Source of the DNA: an uncultured Hyphomicrobiales bacterium | Lineage (GTDB): Bacteria > Pseudomonadota > Alphaproteobacteria > Rhizobiales > Beijerinckiaceae | Direction: 5' to 3' | DNA: 42,353 bases | NCBI GenBank assembly: GCA_903885755.1 | Contig: CAISJZ010000394.1 | Coordinates: forward strand, 1 to 42,353 | Shown here: positions 8,044 to 17,498 of the stretch, in pieces | Numbering within the stretch: position 1 is the stretch's first letter | Layout: each line of letters starts with the position of its first letter | Translations under genes and position numbers: made by a program | Notes under the pieces: model-generated | What the model was told of the DNA's origin: nothing | Databases searched by the model: none | What the model saw: only the letters and a program-made list of their open reading frames with translations

Positions 8044-8907
8044 TTATTCGGTTTCCGCGTAACGCTTCTCGAATTCCCAGACATCGCGAAAGCCGATCAG
8101 TTCGTTGAATTCCGCGAAGGAATACATCGGCGCCTTGGCCGTCGAAGTACCGTTCTCGAGCAGATCGCCATAGGCCGTGGTGAGAGCCTGCGCGGTCGCC
8201 AGAAATCCAACGGCGGGAAAGATCGCGGCGGCAAAACCGAGCTCGGCAAGCCGCCCGACGGGCAGCATCGGCGTGCGCCCGCCATTGACCATGTTGGCGA
8301 TCAGCGGCTTGCCGATCCGCTTCCCGATGATCGCCATCTCCTCTTCGCTCTCTGGCGATTCGATGAAAACGATGTCGGCGCCGGCGGCGCCATAGGCCTC
8401 GCCTCGTCGCAAAGCCTCGTCGAGGCCAAGCGAGGTGCGCGCGTCGGTGCGCGCGATAATCAGAAAATCCCTGCTGGAGCGGCTGTCCGCGGCCACCTGA
8501 ATCTTGCGGACCATGTCGGCCAGGGAGATCACCCGCCGGTTCGGCGTGTGACCGCATTTCTTCGGGAATTCCTGATCCTCGATCTGGATCGCCGAGACGC
8601 CCGCCTTCTCGTAGCCGCGCACGGTATGGCGCACATTAAGCAGGCCGCCATAGCCCGTATCCGCGTCGGCGATGACGGGGGTCTTCGCCATGTCCGCGAT
8701 CCGCCCGATCCGCTCGATCATTTCCGTGTAGGTCGCCAGTCCCGCGTCCGGCAGGCCAAGCGAGGACGCGACCGTGCCATAGCCCGTCACGTAAAGCGCC
8801 TTGAAGCCCATGCGGTCGGCGATCAACGCCGAGATCAGATCATAGACGCCAGGCGCGGCGACGAATTCGCGCGCCTCGATAAGCTGGCGCAGTTTTGGAT
8901 CGGCCAT
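8044..8907 (-). CDS. isocitrate lyase / PEP mutase family enzyme
   Basis: This 287-residue cytosolic TIM-barrel enzyme belongs to the ICL/PEPM superfamily, which makes or breaks C-C or P-C bonds next to a 2-oxo acid using Mg2+. The metal-binding DADTGYG (81-87), the flexible catalytic loop KKCGH (116-120, with the Cys used by lyases) and ARTDAR are all present. VTGYGTVASSLGLPD near the N-terminus is also typical. KKCGH points to a lyase such as a methylisocitrate or dimethylmalate lyase-like enzyme and not a phosphonomutase, but the substrate cannot be read from sequence. I chose the ATG at 8907 because AGAGGGA lies five bases upstream; a longer frame adds 22 unconvincing residues. It converges with hyfI. 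Confidence 0.85.
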   Translation of the reverse strand: MADPKLRQLIEAREFVAAPGVYDLISALIADRMGFKALYVTGYGTVASSLGLPDAGLATYTEMIERIGRIADMAKTPVIADADTGYGGLLNVRHTVRGYEKAGVSAIQIEDQEFPKKCGHTPNRRVISLADMVRKIQVAADSRSSRDFLIIARTDARTSLGLDEALRRGEAYGAAGADIVFIESPESEEEMAIIGKRIGKPLIANMVNGGRTPMLPVGRLAELGFAAAIFPAVGFLATAQALTTAYGDLLENGTSTAKAPMYSFAEFNELIGFRDVWEFEKRYAETE

Positions 8908-9080
8908 GTGATTCCCTCTTTCGCGGCAACCGCCTTGTTGACCCATTTCCGCGAATTTCAGTCCCCGGGTCAATCGATTCCTCGGCCTTCGTCGTTCCCG
9001 GATCGCGAACCGCGATTGCGAGATGGCGAAAACGGGTGAAAGGTAGGCTCGTACACGGCGCGAAACGCGGAGAGAAGACC

Positions 9081-9974
9081 ATGTCGGGTCGAAATGAAAT
9101 GTCCGTCCAGAAAATCATCGATCTCGATCCCATGGAAATTCCGCTGACCACCTTCTTTCCGGCCGCGAGCCTGACCGCGCTTGAAGGCGAACGCGCGCTC
9201 TTCGATGGCGCGCATGTTGACTTCGCGACGGGGATGGCGCGCATCGCGATCCAGAGCCACGTCCTGAGGGTCGATGGCGCGATCGTTCTCATCGACACCT
9301 GCGTCGGCGAACACAAGGATCGTCCGCTCCGCCCGACGTGGAACAGGCGTTCGGGAACCGATTTCCTCAAGCAGCTCGACGCGGCTGGCCACCGGCCGGG
9401 CGACATTGATTTCGTCTTCTGCACACATCTCCATGCCGACCATGTCGGCTGGAATACGCGGCTGGACTCAGGCCATTGGGTCCCGACCTTTCCCAACGCG
9501 CGCTATCTCGCGGGCAAGAGCGAACTCGCCAACTGGCGCAAGGCGGCCGAGACCGAGCCGGAGGTCAACCACGGCTCCTACCGCGACAGCGTTCTGCCTG
9601 TTCTCGATGCCGGCCTTGTCGATGAAGTGTCCCCGGGCGAGGGGTTCGTCGAGGGGACGAAAATCATTCCTCTCCCCGGACATACGCTCGGGCAGATCGG
9701 GCTTGAGGTTCGGTCGGGGCAAGGCCCCGATCTGCTGTTCTGTGGCGACGCCATCCATTCGCCGGTTCAGGTTTCGCACCCTGAGTGGTCGAGCTTTCTC
9801 TGTGACGATCCCGCGCTGGCGGTCACGACCCGCAATGGCCTGATCGAGCGCGCCGCGCGAGGCGACACATTGCTCATGCCCGCCCATCTGCGCGCGGCGC
9901 CCGCCCTTGGAGTCCGGCGGCTTGGCGAACGTCATCAGCCCGTGTTTTGCGATTGCGAGGGCAAGCCGTTGTAA
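9081..9974 (+). CDS. MBL-fold metallohydrolase
   Basis: A 297-residue metallo-beta-lactamase-fold hydrolase. The dinuclear metal motif THLHADH is at 115-121, and further ligands lie in PLPGHTLGQIG and FCGDAIHSP. Overall architecture resembles the lactonase/AttM-like branch of small cytosolic hydrolases, but no substrate can be assigned. The start at 9081 is supported by GGAGAGA ten bases upstream; the frame runs further back to 8895 without a convincing start. It is transcribed divergently from the PEP-mutase-family gene across about 170 bases. A second MBL-fold gene at 12127-12963 is only distantly similar. Confidence 0.85.
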   Translation: MSGRNEMSVQKIIDLDPMEIPLTTFFPAASLTALEGERALFDGAHVDFATGMARIAIQSHVLRVDGAIVLIDTCVGEHKDRPLRPTWNRRSGTDFLKQLDAAGHRPGDIDFVFCTHLHADHVGWNTRLDSGHWVPTFPNARYLAGKSELANWRKAAETEPEVNHGSYRDSVLPVLDAGLVDEVSPGEGFVEGTKIIPLPGHTLGQIGLEVRSGQGPDLLFCGDAIHSPVQVSHPEWSSFLCDDPALAVTTRNGLIERAARGDTLLMPAHLRAAPALGVRRLGERHQPVFCDCEGKPL

Positions 9975-10060
9975 CGATTTCCGCAGGTTTTACCGGCGCG
10001 AAAATCCCTGTAAGCTCCCGGCAACAACCCGTGATCAGCGCGCGCCTTCGGGAGGACAGG

Positions 10061-11113
10061 ATGATCCATTTCGCCGCTCGCTTTTTCGCGTCGCTCGCAT
10101 GTCTGGCGGGGCTCATCGCGGGCGCGGGCGCGCAAACATCGAGCGCGCAGGACCCGGCGGCGTATTACAAGACACACACGGTGCGGTTCATCTCCGGCGG
10201 CGGCCCGGGCGGCGGCTACGACAATTACGCGCGACTGCTGGCGCCGCATCTGGCGACCGCGATGTCCGCAAACGTGGTGGTGGAAAACCAGCCTGCCGCG
10301 GGCGGCATTGTCGGCCTCAATCGAATCTACGCCAATGAGCCCGACGGCTTGCAGTTCATCATTCTCAACGGCGGCGCCGCGGTCCTGTCGCAACTCTTCG
10401 ATCTGCAAAGCGTGCAATACGATCTCGCGAAGGTGAATTTTCTGGCGACCGTCAGTTCCTCGCCCTGGGTCGTGCTGGTCAATCCGAAATCACCCTACAG
10501 GACCATGGCCGATCTTGTGAAGGCGGGAACGATGATCCGCTGGCCCGCGACTGGACCGATCGACGGCCTGTCTGACGGCGCCTCGATGCTGTGCGAGGCC
10601 TACAAGATGCCTTGCCGCGTCGTGCTCGGCTACAAATCGAGCAGCGAGGGGGCTCTCGCCATCGAGCGCGGCGAGATGGACGCGCTCTATGTCTCCGACA
10701 CCTCGGCGAACAATTACATCAAGAATGGCGAAGCGCGCCCCATCGCCGTCATTTCGCGCGAGCGGTCGCGCTTCCTGCCGGACATGCCGACGATTTTCGA
10801 ACAGGGCGGTCTGAGCGAAAATCAGGACTGGTGGCTGAAGGCGCGCGCCGATGTCGACGCGCTGGGGCGCATCATCATCGCCGGGCCCAATGTGCAGCCC
10901 GAGCGCATGGCCTATCTCCAGGCCAAGATGAAGCAGATCGTCACCGATCCCGCCATCAAGGCCGAGGGCGACAGGCTGGAGCGCTATCTCGATTTCCAGT
11001 CGCCGGACGCGACCCGCGATCGCGCCCTTGGCCTCATCAACGGCGTCACCGGCGACCGCAAGGCGCTGCTCAAGGACGTGGTGATGAAGAAGTTCCTGCC
11101 AGGCGCGAACTAG
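10061..11113 (+). CDS. tripartite tricarboxylate transporter substrate-binding protein (Bug family)
   Basis: A 350-residue periplasmic binding protein. A signal peptide (about 1-28: basic start, hydrophobic core, Ala-rich end) is followed by the Bug/TctC hallmarks: VRFISGGGPGGGYDNYARLL (phosphate-loop-like Gly stretch) and VVVENQPAAGGIVGLN. The family binds tri- and dicarboxylates or related organic acids and feeds a TctA/TctB membrane permease. No tctA or tctB is nearby, so it is an orphan, as is common in bacteria with expanded Bug families. The start ATG has GGAGG five bases upstream. Its TAG stop overlaps that of the convergent next gene within one CTAG palindrome. Confidence 0.9.
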   Translation: MIHFAARFFASLACLAGLIAGAGAQTSSAQDPAAYYKTHTVRFISGGGPGGGYDNYARLLAPHLATAMSANVVVENQPAAGGIVGLNRIYANEPDGLQFIILNGGAAVLSQLFDLQSVQYDLAKVNFLATVSSSPWVVLVNPKSPYRTMADLVKAGTMIRWPATGPIDGLSDGASMLCEAYKMPCRVVLGYKSSSEGALAIERGEMDALYVSDTSANNYIKNGEARPIAVISRERSRFLPDMPTIFEQGGLSENQDWWLKARADVDALGRIIIAGPNVQPERMAYLQAKMKQIVTDPAIKAEGDRLERYLDFQSPDATRDRALGLINGVTGDRKALLKDVVMKKFLPGAN

Positions 11114-11514
11114 ACCCTTTCGGCCACGCGGCGCTCAACCGCCAGTCCCTTGCCCGCCGGGCGGGTCATCAGGAAACGGCCGGAGACGCCGCCGCGTACC
11201 CGCCAGCGGCCTTCGATCTCCGTGCCGTCGACGCTCATCGCCCCGTCATAGTCGACGGAGTGGTCCCAGCCAGCCGAGCCGTCATAGGTCTTGGTGAATT
11301 GCACGCGCTGGCCATTGCGCAAACCATCGACCATGGCGCACAGGGTCGCGCGCTGGCGCCGACCGACAAGGGCTGTCTCATGGGTCGATCCGCCAAAACT
11401 CGTCCCGGTCTGGATGAGCGTAGCGGTGAACGGCGTCGGTTCGCCAATGCCGGGGTAGGAATAGAGCCCCTGCCAGACGCCGGTCAGGCTGGACGCGCCG
11501 CTCTGCGAAGCCAT
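11110..11514 (-). CDS. conserved small protein of unknown function, beta-rich
   Basis: The 134-residue protein is not assigned to a named family. It begins MASQSGASSLTGVWQGLYSYPG, and alternating hydrophobic/polar stretches with many Gly, Thr and Arg residues predict mostly beta strands. The 'GxWxGxY' opening and later 'EIEGRWRV' are reminiscent of calycin or lipocalin-like barrels, which is inference only. No signal peptide or membrane helix is visible. The start is chosen at 11514 because GGGAG lies six bases upstream; the frame extends to 11613 without better support. It ends on the same CTAG used by the binding-protein gene, so the two transcripts converge with no spacer. Confidence 0.6.
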   Translation of the reverse strand: MASQSGASSLTGVWQGLYSYPGIGEPTPFTATLIQTGTSFGGSTHETALVGRRQRATLCAMVDGLRNGQRVQFTKTYDGSAGWDHSVDYDGAMSVDGTEIEGRWRVRGGVSGRFLMTRPAGKGLAVERRVAERV

Positions 11515-11692
11515 CAAAATCTCCCGCGGGACAATCGATTGGGGCCAACGGGCGATCACATGGCGCCAATTGTTGCTTTCCGCAAGTATCGGGATGGCGA
11601 GGGCTCGAAACATGCCGTCCGCCGCCTTGCGCCCGGCGGATCAAGTGGTTATACCCCCGCCCACTGGCAAGCCGTTCGCGGCGCGATTGGCC

Positions 11693-11767
11693 GGGCGATT
11701 AGCTCAGTGGTAGAGCGTTCCCTTGACATGGGAGAGGTCACAGGTTCGAAACCTGTATCGCCCACCA
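11693..11767 (+). tRNA. tRNA-Val(GAC)
   Basis: A full cloverleaf can be drawn. The acceptor stem GGGCGAT pairs with ATCGCCC. The D arm is GCTC/GAGC, and the anticodon stem TTCCC/GGGAG (one G-T pair) encloses TTGACAT, giving anticodon GAC at 11725-11727 (valine, GUC codons). The T arm is ACAGG-TTCGAAA-CCTGT. The 3' CCA is encoded (11765-11767). No integrase or repeated 3' tRNA segment is nearby, so it does not look like a used attachment site in this window. Confidence 0.97.
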
Positions 11768-11934
11768 GATCCGCCAATAATCCCGTTCCTGGCCGCTCAT
11801 TTTCGCTTCGGTCGCTCGGCGAATGACACCCGCCTGCCTCGCGAAATCGCTGGCCCCCGCCCAGCAAAAATGCTTTCTGCGAGCGACGGCGCGCCCGAAA
11901 ATGGTTCCGGGCCGCGATGAGAGGCCTTCCCGCC

Positions 11935-12111
11935 ATGGCGATCAAGTTCCGGGACGTGGACAAAGCCACTTCTCCAAAACCGGCCAAGCCACGCGCACCC
12001 GAAGCGCCCGAGACACTTTTCACGCCCGACGCCAAGGCGGAGGAAGCCCCGGAAACGCCGGACGCGGCGAAAAAACGCGGTCGCCCAGGCAAAGCTAAAT
12101 TCAGGTCCTGA
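11935..12111 (+). CDS. small basic, disordered protein with AT-hook-like tail
   Basis: A 58-residue protein beginning MAIKFRDVDK. A Pro/Ala/Glu/Lys-rich central part is probably disordered, and the C-terminus KKRGRPGKAKF contains the RGRP core of an AT-hook DNA-binding motif. The start at 11935 is preferred because GAGG lies ten bases upstream; an ATG at 11917 would add six residues with a poorer site. It stands alone between the tRNA-Val gene and a convergent MBL-fold gene. A minor-groove DNA-binding role is inferred from RGRP alone, and the protein is unrecognised otherwise. Confidence 0.55.
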   Translation: MAIKFRDVDKATSPKPAKPRAPEAPETLFTPDAKAEEAPETPDAAKKRGRPGKAKFRS

Positions 12112-12126
12112 ACGCGGCTGAATCAG

Positions 12127-12963
12127 CTATTCGGCGTCAATGGTGTATCGGCCATCCCGCTTCCTGACGACCCCGTAGCCGGGAAAATCGAGATGCATGC
12201 CGGCGACACGCGTGCGGTCAGCGGCGACCCTGTCGAGAAGCCGAAGGCGCGAGGCCACGGCCTGCGCGGGATCGGTGTCGAAAACAAAGGCGATTTCCGG
12301 CCGCTCAAGTTGCATGAACGCCATGTGGATCGTGTCGCCCCAGATGATCAGACTGTCAGCGCCGCCCTCGATGGTCCAGGTGTTGTGGCCCGGCGTGTGA
12401 CCCGGCGACATCAGCGCGTGAACGCCTGGCAGGAATTCGCCGTCCCCGATCCGCGTCGTTCGTTTCTCATAGGGCGCGAGGGATTTCTTCGCGTTGATCA
12501 TGTTGCGAAGTTGCCGGTCGTGAGCGGCCTGCGAGAGATCGCGATCGTACCAGAACCTGATCTCGGTCTCCTGCACGACGATCTCGGCCCTGGGGAACCA
12601 GGGTTGACCGACCCCATCGACCAATCCGTTTGAATGGTCGGGGTGAATGTGCGTCAGCAGGATATGCGTGATGCTGTCGAGCCCGACGCCGGCGGCGCGC
12701 AGATTGTCCGGCAGCTTGCCAAGCGCCGACCCCATCGTATCGCCCGTGCCCGCGTCGACCAGCGCGCGAACGCCGCGACCCTCGACGAGGAACGCGTTGA
12801 CCGAGAGAAAAACGGGTTCATCCAGCGCCTTGCCGGAAATCTTTTGCGTCATCGCCTTGTCAACGCCAACGGTCACATCGATCGTGGTTTCGAAAAGCCC
12901 GTCGCTGAAGGCTGTCACCGTATAGTCGCCGATCACCAGGGATCGCGGGGCCGGCGCTGTCAT
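12127..12963 (-). CDS. MBL-fold metallohydrolase
   Basis: A 278-residue metallo-beta-lactamase-fold hydrolase. Metal ligands are visible in [13 protein letters not shown] (HIHPDH at 105-110) and in [10 protein letters not shown], with the later Asp in IIWGDTIH. It is close in layout to lactonase or alkylsulfatase-like small MBL proteins, and no substrate can be assigned. The start at 12963 has a very strong GGGAGG five bases upstream. It is divergent from the transglutaminase cluster across about 170 bases, so a shared control region is possible but not shown. Its stop is close to that of the small AT-hook-like gene. Confidence 0.85.
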   Translation of the reverse strand: MTAPAPRSLVIGDYTVTAFSDGLFETTIDVTVGVDKAMTQKISGKALDEPVFLSVNAFLVEGRGVRALVDAGTGDTMGSALGKLPDNLRAAGVGLDSITHILLTHIHPDHSNGLVDGVGQPWFPRAEIVVQETEIRFWYDRDLSQAAHDRQLRNMINAKKSLAPYEKRTTRIGDGEFLPGVHALMSPGHTPGHNTWTIEGGADSLIIWGDTIHMAFMQLERPEIAFVFDTDPAQAVASRLRLLDRVAADRTRVAGMHLDFPGYGVVRKRDGRYTIDAE

Positions 12964-13135
12964 TTCATCCTCCCTTTTGTCCTTTCCGACAGAAAAGCAC
13001 GTGGGAGGCGCCCACGCCAGCATCACGTGTCAATCCGCGAATGTTCGCCAAAGGACGGGAAAGGCGCTAGGCTCTCGTCCAGCAAGGGGAAACGCTCCGG
13101 AATTTCAAGGCGGCGCCGCGCCGCTGGAGCCTGTC

Positions 13136-14014
13136 GTGATTTCACTCCGGATCCACCACCGCACCACCTATCGCTACCATCAGCCGGTCTGGCTGGGCCC
13201 GCATCGTCTCATGCTGCGTCCACGCGAGAGCCGCGATTTGCGCCTGATATCGAGCGAGGTCACGGTTTCGCCGCCAGCCGTCGTCTCCTGGGCGCATGAC
13301 GTCTTCGGCAACGCCGTCGCGACCGCCGTCTTTCAGGGCATGGCCGACCATCTCGTAATCGACAGCTTCGCGGAACTGGAGCTCAACGCGGTGGCGTGGC
13401 CGCTGTTCGATATCGACCCCTCGGCCATGGTCTATCCCTTCCGCTACTCCAACGATGAATGGACCGATCTCGGCGCGCTCACCGCCCAGCAATATGTCGA
13501 TCCGGGCGGTCGTTTGCGCGACTGGGCCCGGGGCTTCGTGCGCGGCGTCTCGACCGACACCCTCGCCTTGCTCAAGGACCTGAACGCGGGTGTCGCGAGC
13601 TGGATTTCGTACCAGAGTCGCGACGACGAAGGCACGCAATCGCCGAACCAGACGCTCGACCGCGGCTGGGGGTCGTGCCGCGACTTCGCGGTGCTCTTCA
13701 TCGAGGCCGCGCGCAGTCTCGGCTTTGGCGCGCGGATCGTCTCTGGCTATCTCTACAATCCGGACATGGCCTATCTCGGCTCCAGCGGCGCGGGATCGAC
13801 CCACGCCTGGGCGGAGGTCTTCGTGCCCGGCGCGGGCTGGATCACCTTCGACCCCACCAATCGCGGCGTCGGCGGCTCCAATCTCATTCCCGTCGCGCTG
13901 ACGCGGGACATCCGCCAGACCATGCCCGTCTCCGGCAGCTTCGTCGGCATGACCGATGCATTTCAGGGAATGTCGGTCGAGGTGTCGGTCATGCCCACCA
14001 CCCTGACGGGCTGA
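13136..14014 (+). CDS. transglutaminase-like protein 1 of the amidoligase cluster
   Basis: A 292-residue cytosolic protein. It has the bacterial transglutaminase N-terminal region ([22 protein letters not shown], near residues 2-24) and a transglutaminase-like papain-fold core with the full triad: C181 in [10 protein letters not shown]223 in STHAWAEVF and D239 in WITFDPTN. Such proteins act as peptidases or amide-transfer enzymes on peptide bonds or isopeptides. The start is inferred to be GTG at 13136, with GGAG six bases upstream and the conserved beta-strand directly following; the frame runs back to 12977 without family-like sequence. It is the first gene of the four-gene cluster and lies 172 bases before the next. 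Confidence 0.85.
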   Translation: MISLRIHHRTTYRYHQPVWLGPHRLMLRPRESRDLRLISSEVTVSPPAVVSWAHDVFGNAVATAVFQGMADHLVIDSFAELELNAVAWPLFDIDPSAMVYPFRYSNDEWTDLGALTAQQYVDPGGRLRDWARGFVRGVSTDTLALLKDLNAGVASWISYQSRDDEGTQSPNQTLDRGWGSCRDFAVLFIEAARSLGFGARIVSGYLYNPDMAYLGSSGAGSTHAWAEVFVPGAGWITFDPTNRGVGGSNLIPVALTRDIRQTMPVSGSFVGMTDAFQGMSVEVSVMPTTLTG

Positions 14015-14098
14015 GAAAGCACGGCGCCGCATTTTCATGCGGATTCGGCGCGCGCATTGATCAGTTTGCGCTAATAACCGGCGGAAGCGCTTGATCGC

Positions 14099-14117
14099 CT
14101 GTCGTTTAAATTGACAG
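14099..14117. promoter_or_regulatory. candidate operator: inverted repeat before DUF2126 gene
   Basis: CTGTC and GACAG arms flank a 9-base AT-rich centre (GTTTAAATT) about 70 bases upstream of the DUF2126 gene start, inside a 172-base gap. The AT content contrasts with the surrounding GC-rich DNA. It could be a regulator site or part of a promoter. No -35/-10 pair was convincing, so this is only a candidate. Confidence 0.25.
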
Positions 14118-14186
14118 ATGATCAGGCGCGGCGGCAAATCGAGGCAGGCGCATATTCCAGCGCGCAATCGGAAAGCAGCTCATATC

Positions 14187-17100
14187 GTGTCGATCCAGGT
14201 CGCTCTCCATCACGTCACCCACTACAAATACGACCGTCCGATTTCGCTCGGTCCCCAGACCATACGATTGCGTCCGGCGCCCCATTGCCGTACGCGCGTG
14301 CCTGGCTATTCCCTAAAAATTCTGCCGGCCGGCCATTTCATCAACTGGCAGCAGGATCCGCACGGCAACTGGCTGGCCCGGCTGGTGTTCCCGGAAAAGG
14401 CGACGGAATTCCGCATCGAGGTCGATCTCCTCGCGGAACTTGCCGTCTATAACCCCTTCGATTTCTTCGTCGAACCTTACGCCGAGGAATTTCCCTTCGC
14501 CTATACGCCGGAACTGGCGACCGAGCTTGCTCCCTATCTCGAGGTCGCGCCGGGCGGGCCGGCGATCGAGGCTTACGTCGGCGGCATCTCGACCGAAAAG
14601 ACCCGCATCATTCCATTTCTGGTCGGCCTGAACACGCGCCTGCAAAACGATATTCAATATGTCATCCGCATGGAGCCGGGCGTTCAGGACCCCGACGAAA
14701 CCCTGACGCAGCGCTCGGGTTCCTGCCGCGATTCGGCGTGGCTGCTGGTGCAGATCATGCGGCGGCTCGGGCTCGCGGCCCGCTTCGTATCGGGCTACCT
14801 CATCCAGTTGAAGGCCGACGTCGATCCCATTGAGGGACCAAGGGGCACGGACCACGACTTCACAGATCTTCACGCCTGGGCGGAAGTCTATATCCCCGGC
14901 GCCGGGTGGATCGGCCTTGACGCAACCTCGGGGCTCTTCTGTGGCGAGGGTCATCTTCCGCTTTGCTGCGCGCCGCACTATCGCTCCTGCGCGCCGGTCA
15001 CCGGCATTGTCGAACCCGCGAATGTTGAATTCGGTTTCGAGATGAAGGTCGAGCGCATTCGTCAGGCCCCGCGCGTCACCGCGCCCTTTTCCGATGAAGC
15101 GTGGACCCGCCTCGATCAACTCGGTCAGGCGGTCGACAAGGACCTCGAGGCGCAAGACGTGCGCCTCACCATGGGCGGCGAGCCGACGTTCATTTCGATC
15201 GATGATTTCGAAGCGGCTGAATGGAACACCGACGCCGTCGGGCCAACCAAGCGCGAATACGCCGACGCTCTCATTCGCAGGCTGACGGCGCGCTTCGCGC
15301 CCGGCGGCTTCCTGCACTACGGACAGGGCAAGTGGTATCCCGGCGAAAGCCTGCCGCGCTGGGCTTTCGCGCTTTACTGGCGCAAGGACGGCAAGCCGAT
15401 CTGGAAGAATCACGCCCTCGTCGCGGGCGTGTCGGGCGCCCACGAGGCGACGCCGGCGCTGGCGGGCGCCTTCGCCAACGACCTCTCCAGACGCCTTGGC
15501 CTGGGAGAGGAATTCGTTATTCCCGCTTACGAAGACCCCGTTCACTGGATCGCCAAGGAGGGTGCCCTTCCAATCAATGTCAATCCCGACGATCCAAAGA
15601 TCAACGACCCCGAGGAACGCGCCCGGATGATCCGGACCTTCGAGCGGGGGCTTACGACGCCGGCCGGCTATGTTCTGCCAATTCAGCGCTGGAACGCCGC
15701 GGCGACTTCGCGCTGGCGCTCCGAGCGCTGGCCGATGCGGCGGGGCCAACTGTTCCTCGCGCCCGGCGATTCGCCAGTTGGATTGCGATTGCCGCTGAGT
15801 TCCCTTCCCTGGGCGCCGCCCTCCGCATACGCGTACATCCATCCACAGGACTCGCTGGAAGACCGCGACGATCTTCCGGACTTCTCGCGCGCAAGGCCGA
15901 TGATGCGCGCCATCGCGACGCCTCAGGCGCCCGAGACGCCCGGACAGGAAGTCCATGAACAGACCGCGGATGACAAAGGCCTGGTGCGAACCGCCATGAC
16001 GATCGAGCCGCGCGATGGCGTGCTCTGCGTCTTCATGCCGCCGGTTTCCCGGCTCGAGGATTATCTCGATCTTCTCGCCGCCGTCGAGGAGACCGCGAAC
16101 GACGCCGGATTGCCCTTGCACATCGAGGGCTATCCGCCACCGGTCGATCCGCGCATCGACGTCGTCAAGGTGACGCCCGACCCCGGCGTCATAGAGGTTA
16201 ATATTCATCCAGCCGCCTCGTGGCGCGACGCCGTCGCCACCACCACCACACTCTACGAAGAGGCTTTCCAGGCGCGGCTGACCACCAGCAAATTCATGGT
16301 GGATGGCCGCCAAACGGGCTCGGGCGGCGGCAACCATGTGGTGCTCGGTGGCCAGACCCCCGCCGATTCGCCGTTCCTGCGCCGTCCGGACCTGCTCAAA
16401 AGTCTCGTTCTCTACTGGCAGCGGCATCCGTCGTTGTCCTACCTGTTCTCCGGTCTGTTCGTCGGGCCGACGAGCCAGTCGCCGCGCGTCGACGAAGGAC
16501 GCCACGACGGGCTCTACGAGCTGGAGATCGCGCTCGCCAGCGTGCCCGCACCCGGCGCCACGGGTTTTCCCCTCTGGCTGGTCGACAGGCTGTTCCGGAA
16601 TCTTCTCGTCGACATGTCCGGCAATACCCATCGCGCGGAAATCTGCATCGACAAGCTTTATTCGCCCGACGGCCCGACCGGACGTCTCGGGCTGGTCGAA
16701 TTCCGCGCCTTCGAAATGCCGCCGGACGCGCGCATGAGCCTCGCGCAGCAATTGCTGCTGCGGGCGCTGATCGCCTGGTTCTGGCGCGAGCCGCAGCAGG
16801 GCGGCTTCGTGCGCTGGGGAACCACGCTGCATGACAAATTCATGCTGCCGCATTTCGCCTGGGAGGATTTCATGGGCGTCCTCGCCGATCTGCGGCGCGG
16901 CGGCTATCATTTCGAGCCGGAATGGTTCGAGGCGCAGCGTGAATTCCGCTTCCCGCTGGCGGGAATGGTCGAACACGGCGGCGTGCGCCTCGAGGTCCGG
17001 CACGCGCTCGAACCCTGGCTGGTGCTCGGCGAGGAGGGCGCGTCGGGAGGAACCGTCCGTTTTGTCGATTCGTCGGTCGAACGGCTGGAAATAAAGGCGC

Positions 17101-17498
17101 GCGGCTTCGTGGTGGGCCGGCATGTCATTGCCTGCAATGGTCGTCGGGTCCCCATGACGAGCACCGGCGCCTCCGGGGAAGGGGTCGGCGGCGTCCGCTT
17201 CAAGGCCTGGCAGCCCCCCTCCGGGATGCATCCGACCATCCCGGTTCACGCGCCGCTGACCTTCGATATCATCGATTCCTGGAGCAATCGCTCGCTCGGC
17301 GGCTGTGTTTACCATGTGACGCATCCCGGAGGTCGCAATCACGATACATATCCGGTAAACTCCTTCGAAGCCGAAGCACGGCGGCTCGCGCGATTCCAGG
17401 ATCATGGCCATACCCCTGGGCGCGTGGTCCCGCCGCGCGAGGAAATCGCGGGAGAATTTCCGCTGACGCTGGATCTGCGGAGGACTCTTGCCTTTTAA
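14187..17498 (+). CDS. transglutaminase-DUF2126 putative amidoligase fusion
   Basis: A 1103-residue cytosolic protein. Residues 1-about 290 form a transglutaminase module (N-terminal [18 protein letters not shown]; triad C180 in GSCRDS, H229 in [10 protein letters not shown]245 in WIGLDATSG). The rest is DUF2126, classed as a putative glutamine-synthetase-like amidoligase. Candidate ATP/metal motifs are MGGEPTF (329-335), GQGKWYPGE, and GSGGGNH (711-717), the last resembling a GS-type NH loop. A fusion of hydrolase and ligase suggests that it makes and trims an amide-linked peptide. The start is inferred to be GTG at 14187 because family similarity begins there. Its stop overlaps the next gene by 11 bases. 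Odd feature: four Cys clustered just after the triad Asp (252, 260, 261, 268). Confidence 0.88.
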   Translation: MSIQVALHHVTHYKYDRPISLGPQTIRLRPAPHCRTRVPGYSLKILPAGHFINWQQDPHGNWLARLVFPEKATEFRIEVDLLAELAVYNPFDFFVEPYAEEFPFAYTPELATELAPYLEVAPGGPAIEAYVGGISTEKTRIIPFLVGLNTRLQNDIQYVIRMEPGVQDPDETLTQRSGSCRDSAWLLVQIMRRLGLAARFVSGYLIQLKADVDPIEGPRGTDHDFTDLHAWAEVYIPGAGWIGLDATSGLFCGEGHLPLCCAPHYRSCAPVTGIVEPANVEFGFEMKVERIRQAPRVTAPFSDEAWTRLDQLGQAVDKDLEAQDVRLTMGGEPTFISIDDFEAAEWNTDAVGPTKREYADALIRRLTARFAPGGFLHYGQGKWYPGESLPRWAFALYWRKDGKPIWKNHALVAGVSGAHEATPALAGAFANDLSRRLGLGEEFVIPAYEDPVHWIAKEGALPINVNPDDPKINDPEERARMIRTFERGLTTPAGYVLPIQRWNAAATSRWRSERWPMRRGQLFLAPGDSPVGLRLPLSSLPWAPPSAYAYIHPQDSLEDRDDLPDFSRARPMMRAIATPQAPETPGQEVHEQTADDKGLVRTAMTIEPRDGVLCVFMPPVSRLEDYLDLLAAVEETANDAGLPLHIEGYPPPVDPRIDVVKVTPDPGVIEVNIHPAASWRDAVATTTTLYEEAFQARLTTSKFMVDGRQTGSGGGNHVVLGGQTPADSPFLRRPDLLKSLVLYWQRHPSLSYLFSGLFVGPTSQSPRVDEGRHDGLYELEIALASVPAPGATGFPLWLVDRLFRNLLVDMSGNTHRAEICIDKLYSPDGPTGRLGLVEFRAFEMPPDARMSLAQQLLLRALIAWFWREPQQGGFVRWGTTLHDKFMLPHFAWEDFMGVLADLRRGGYHFEPEWFEAQREFRFPLAGMVEHGGVRLEVRHALEPWLVLGEEGASGGTVRFVDSSVERLEIKARGFVVGRHVIACNGRRVPMTSTGASGEGVGGVRFKAWQPPSGMHPTIPVHAPLTFDIIDSWSNRSLGGCVYHVTHPGGRNHDTYPVNSFEAEARRLARFQDHGHTPGRVVPPREEIAGEFPLTLDLRRTLAF

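Noticed and set aside
11693-11767. tRNA-Val as an integration site for a genomic island
   Set aside because: No integrase gene and no repeated copy of the tRNA 3' end were noticed in the window.
10591-11826. 411-codon plus-strand frame overlapping the binding protein, the small gene and the tRNA
   Set aside because: It runs through a tRNA gene and two better-supported genes, and its translation is Arg-rich without any domain.
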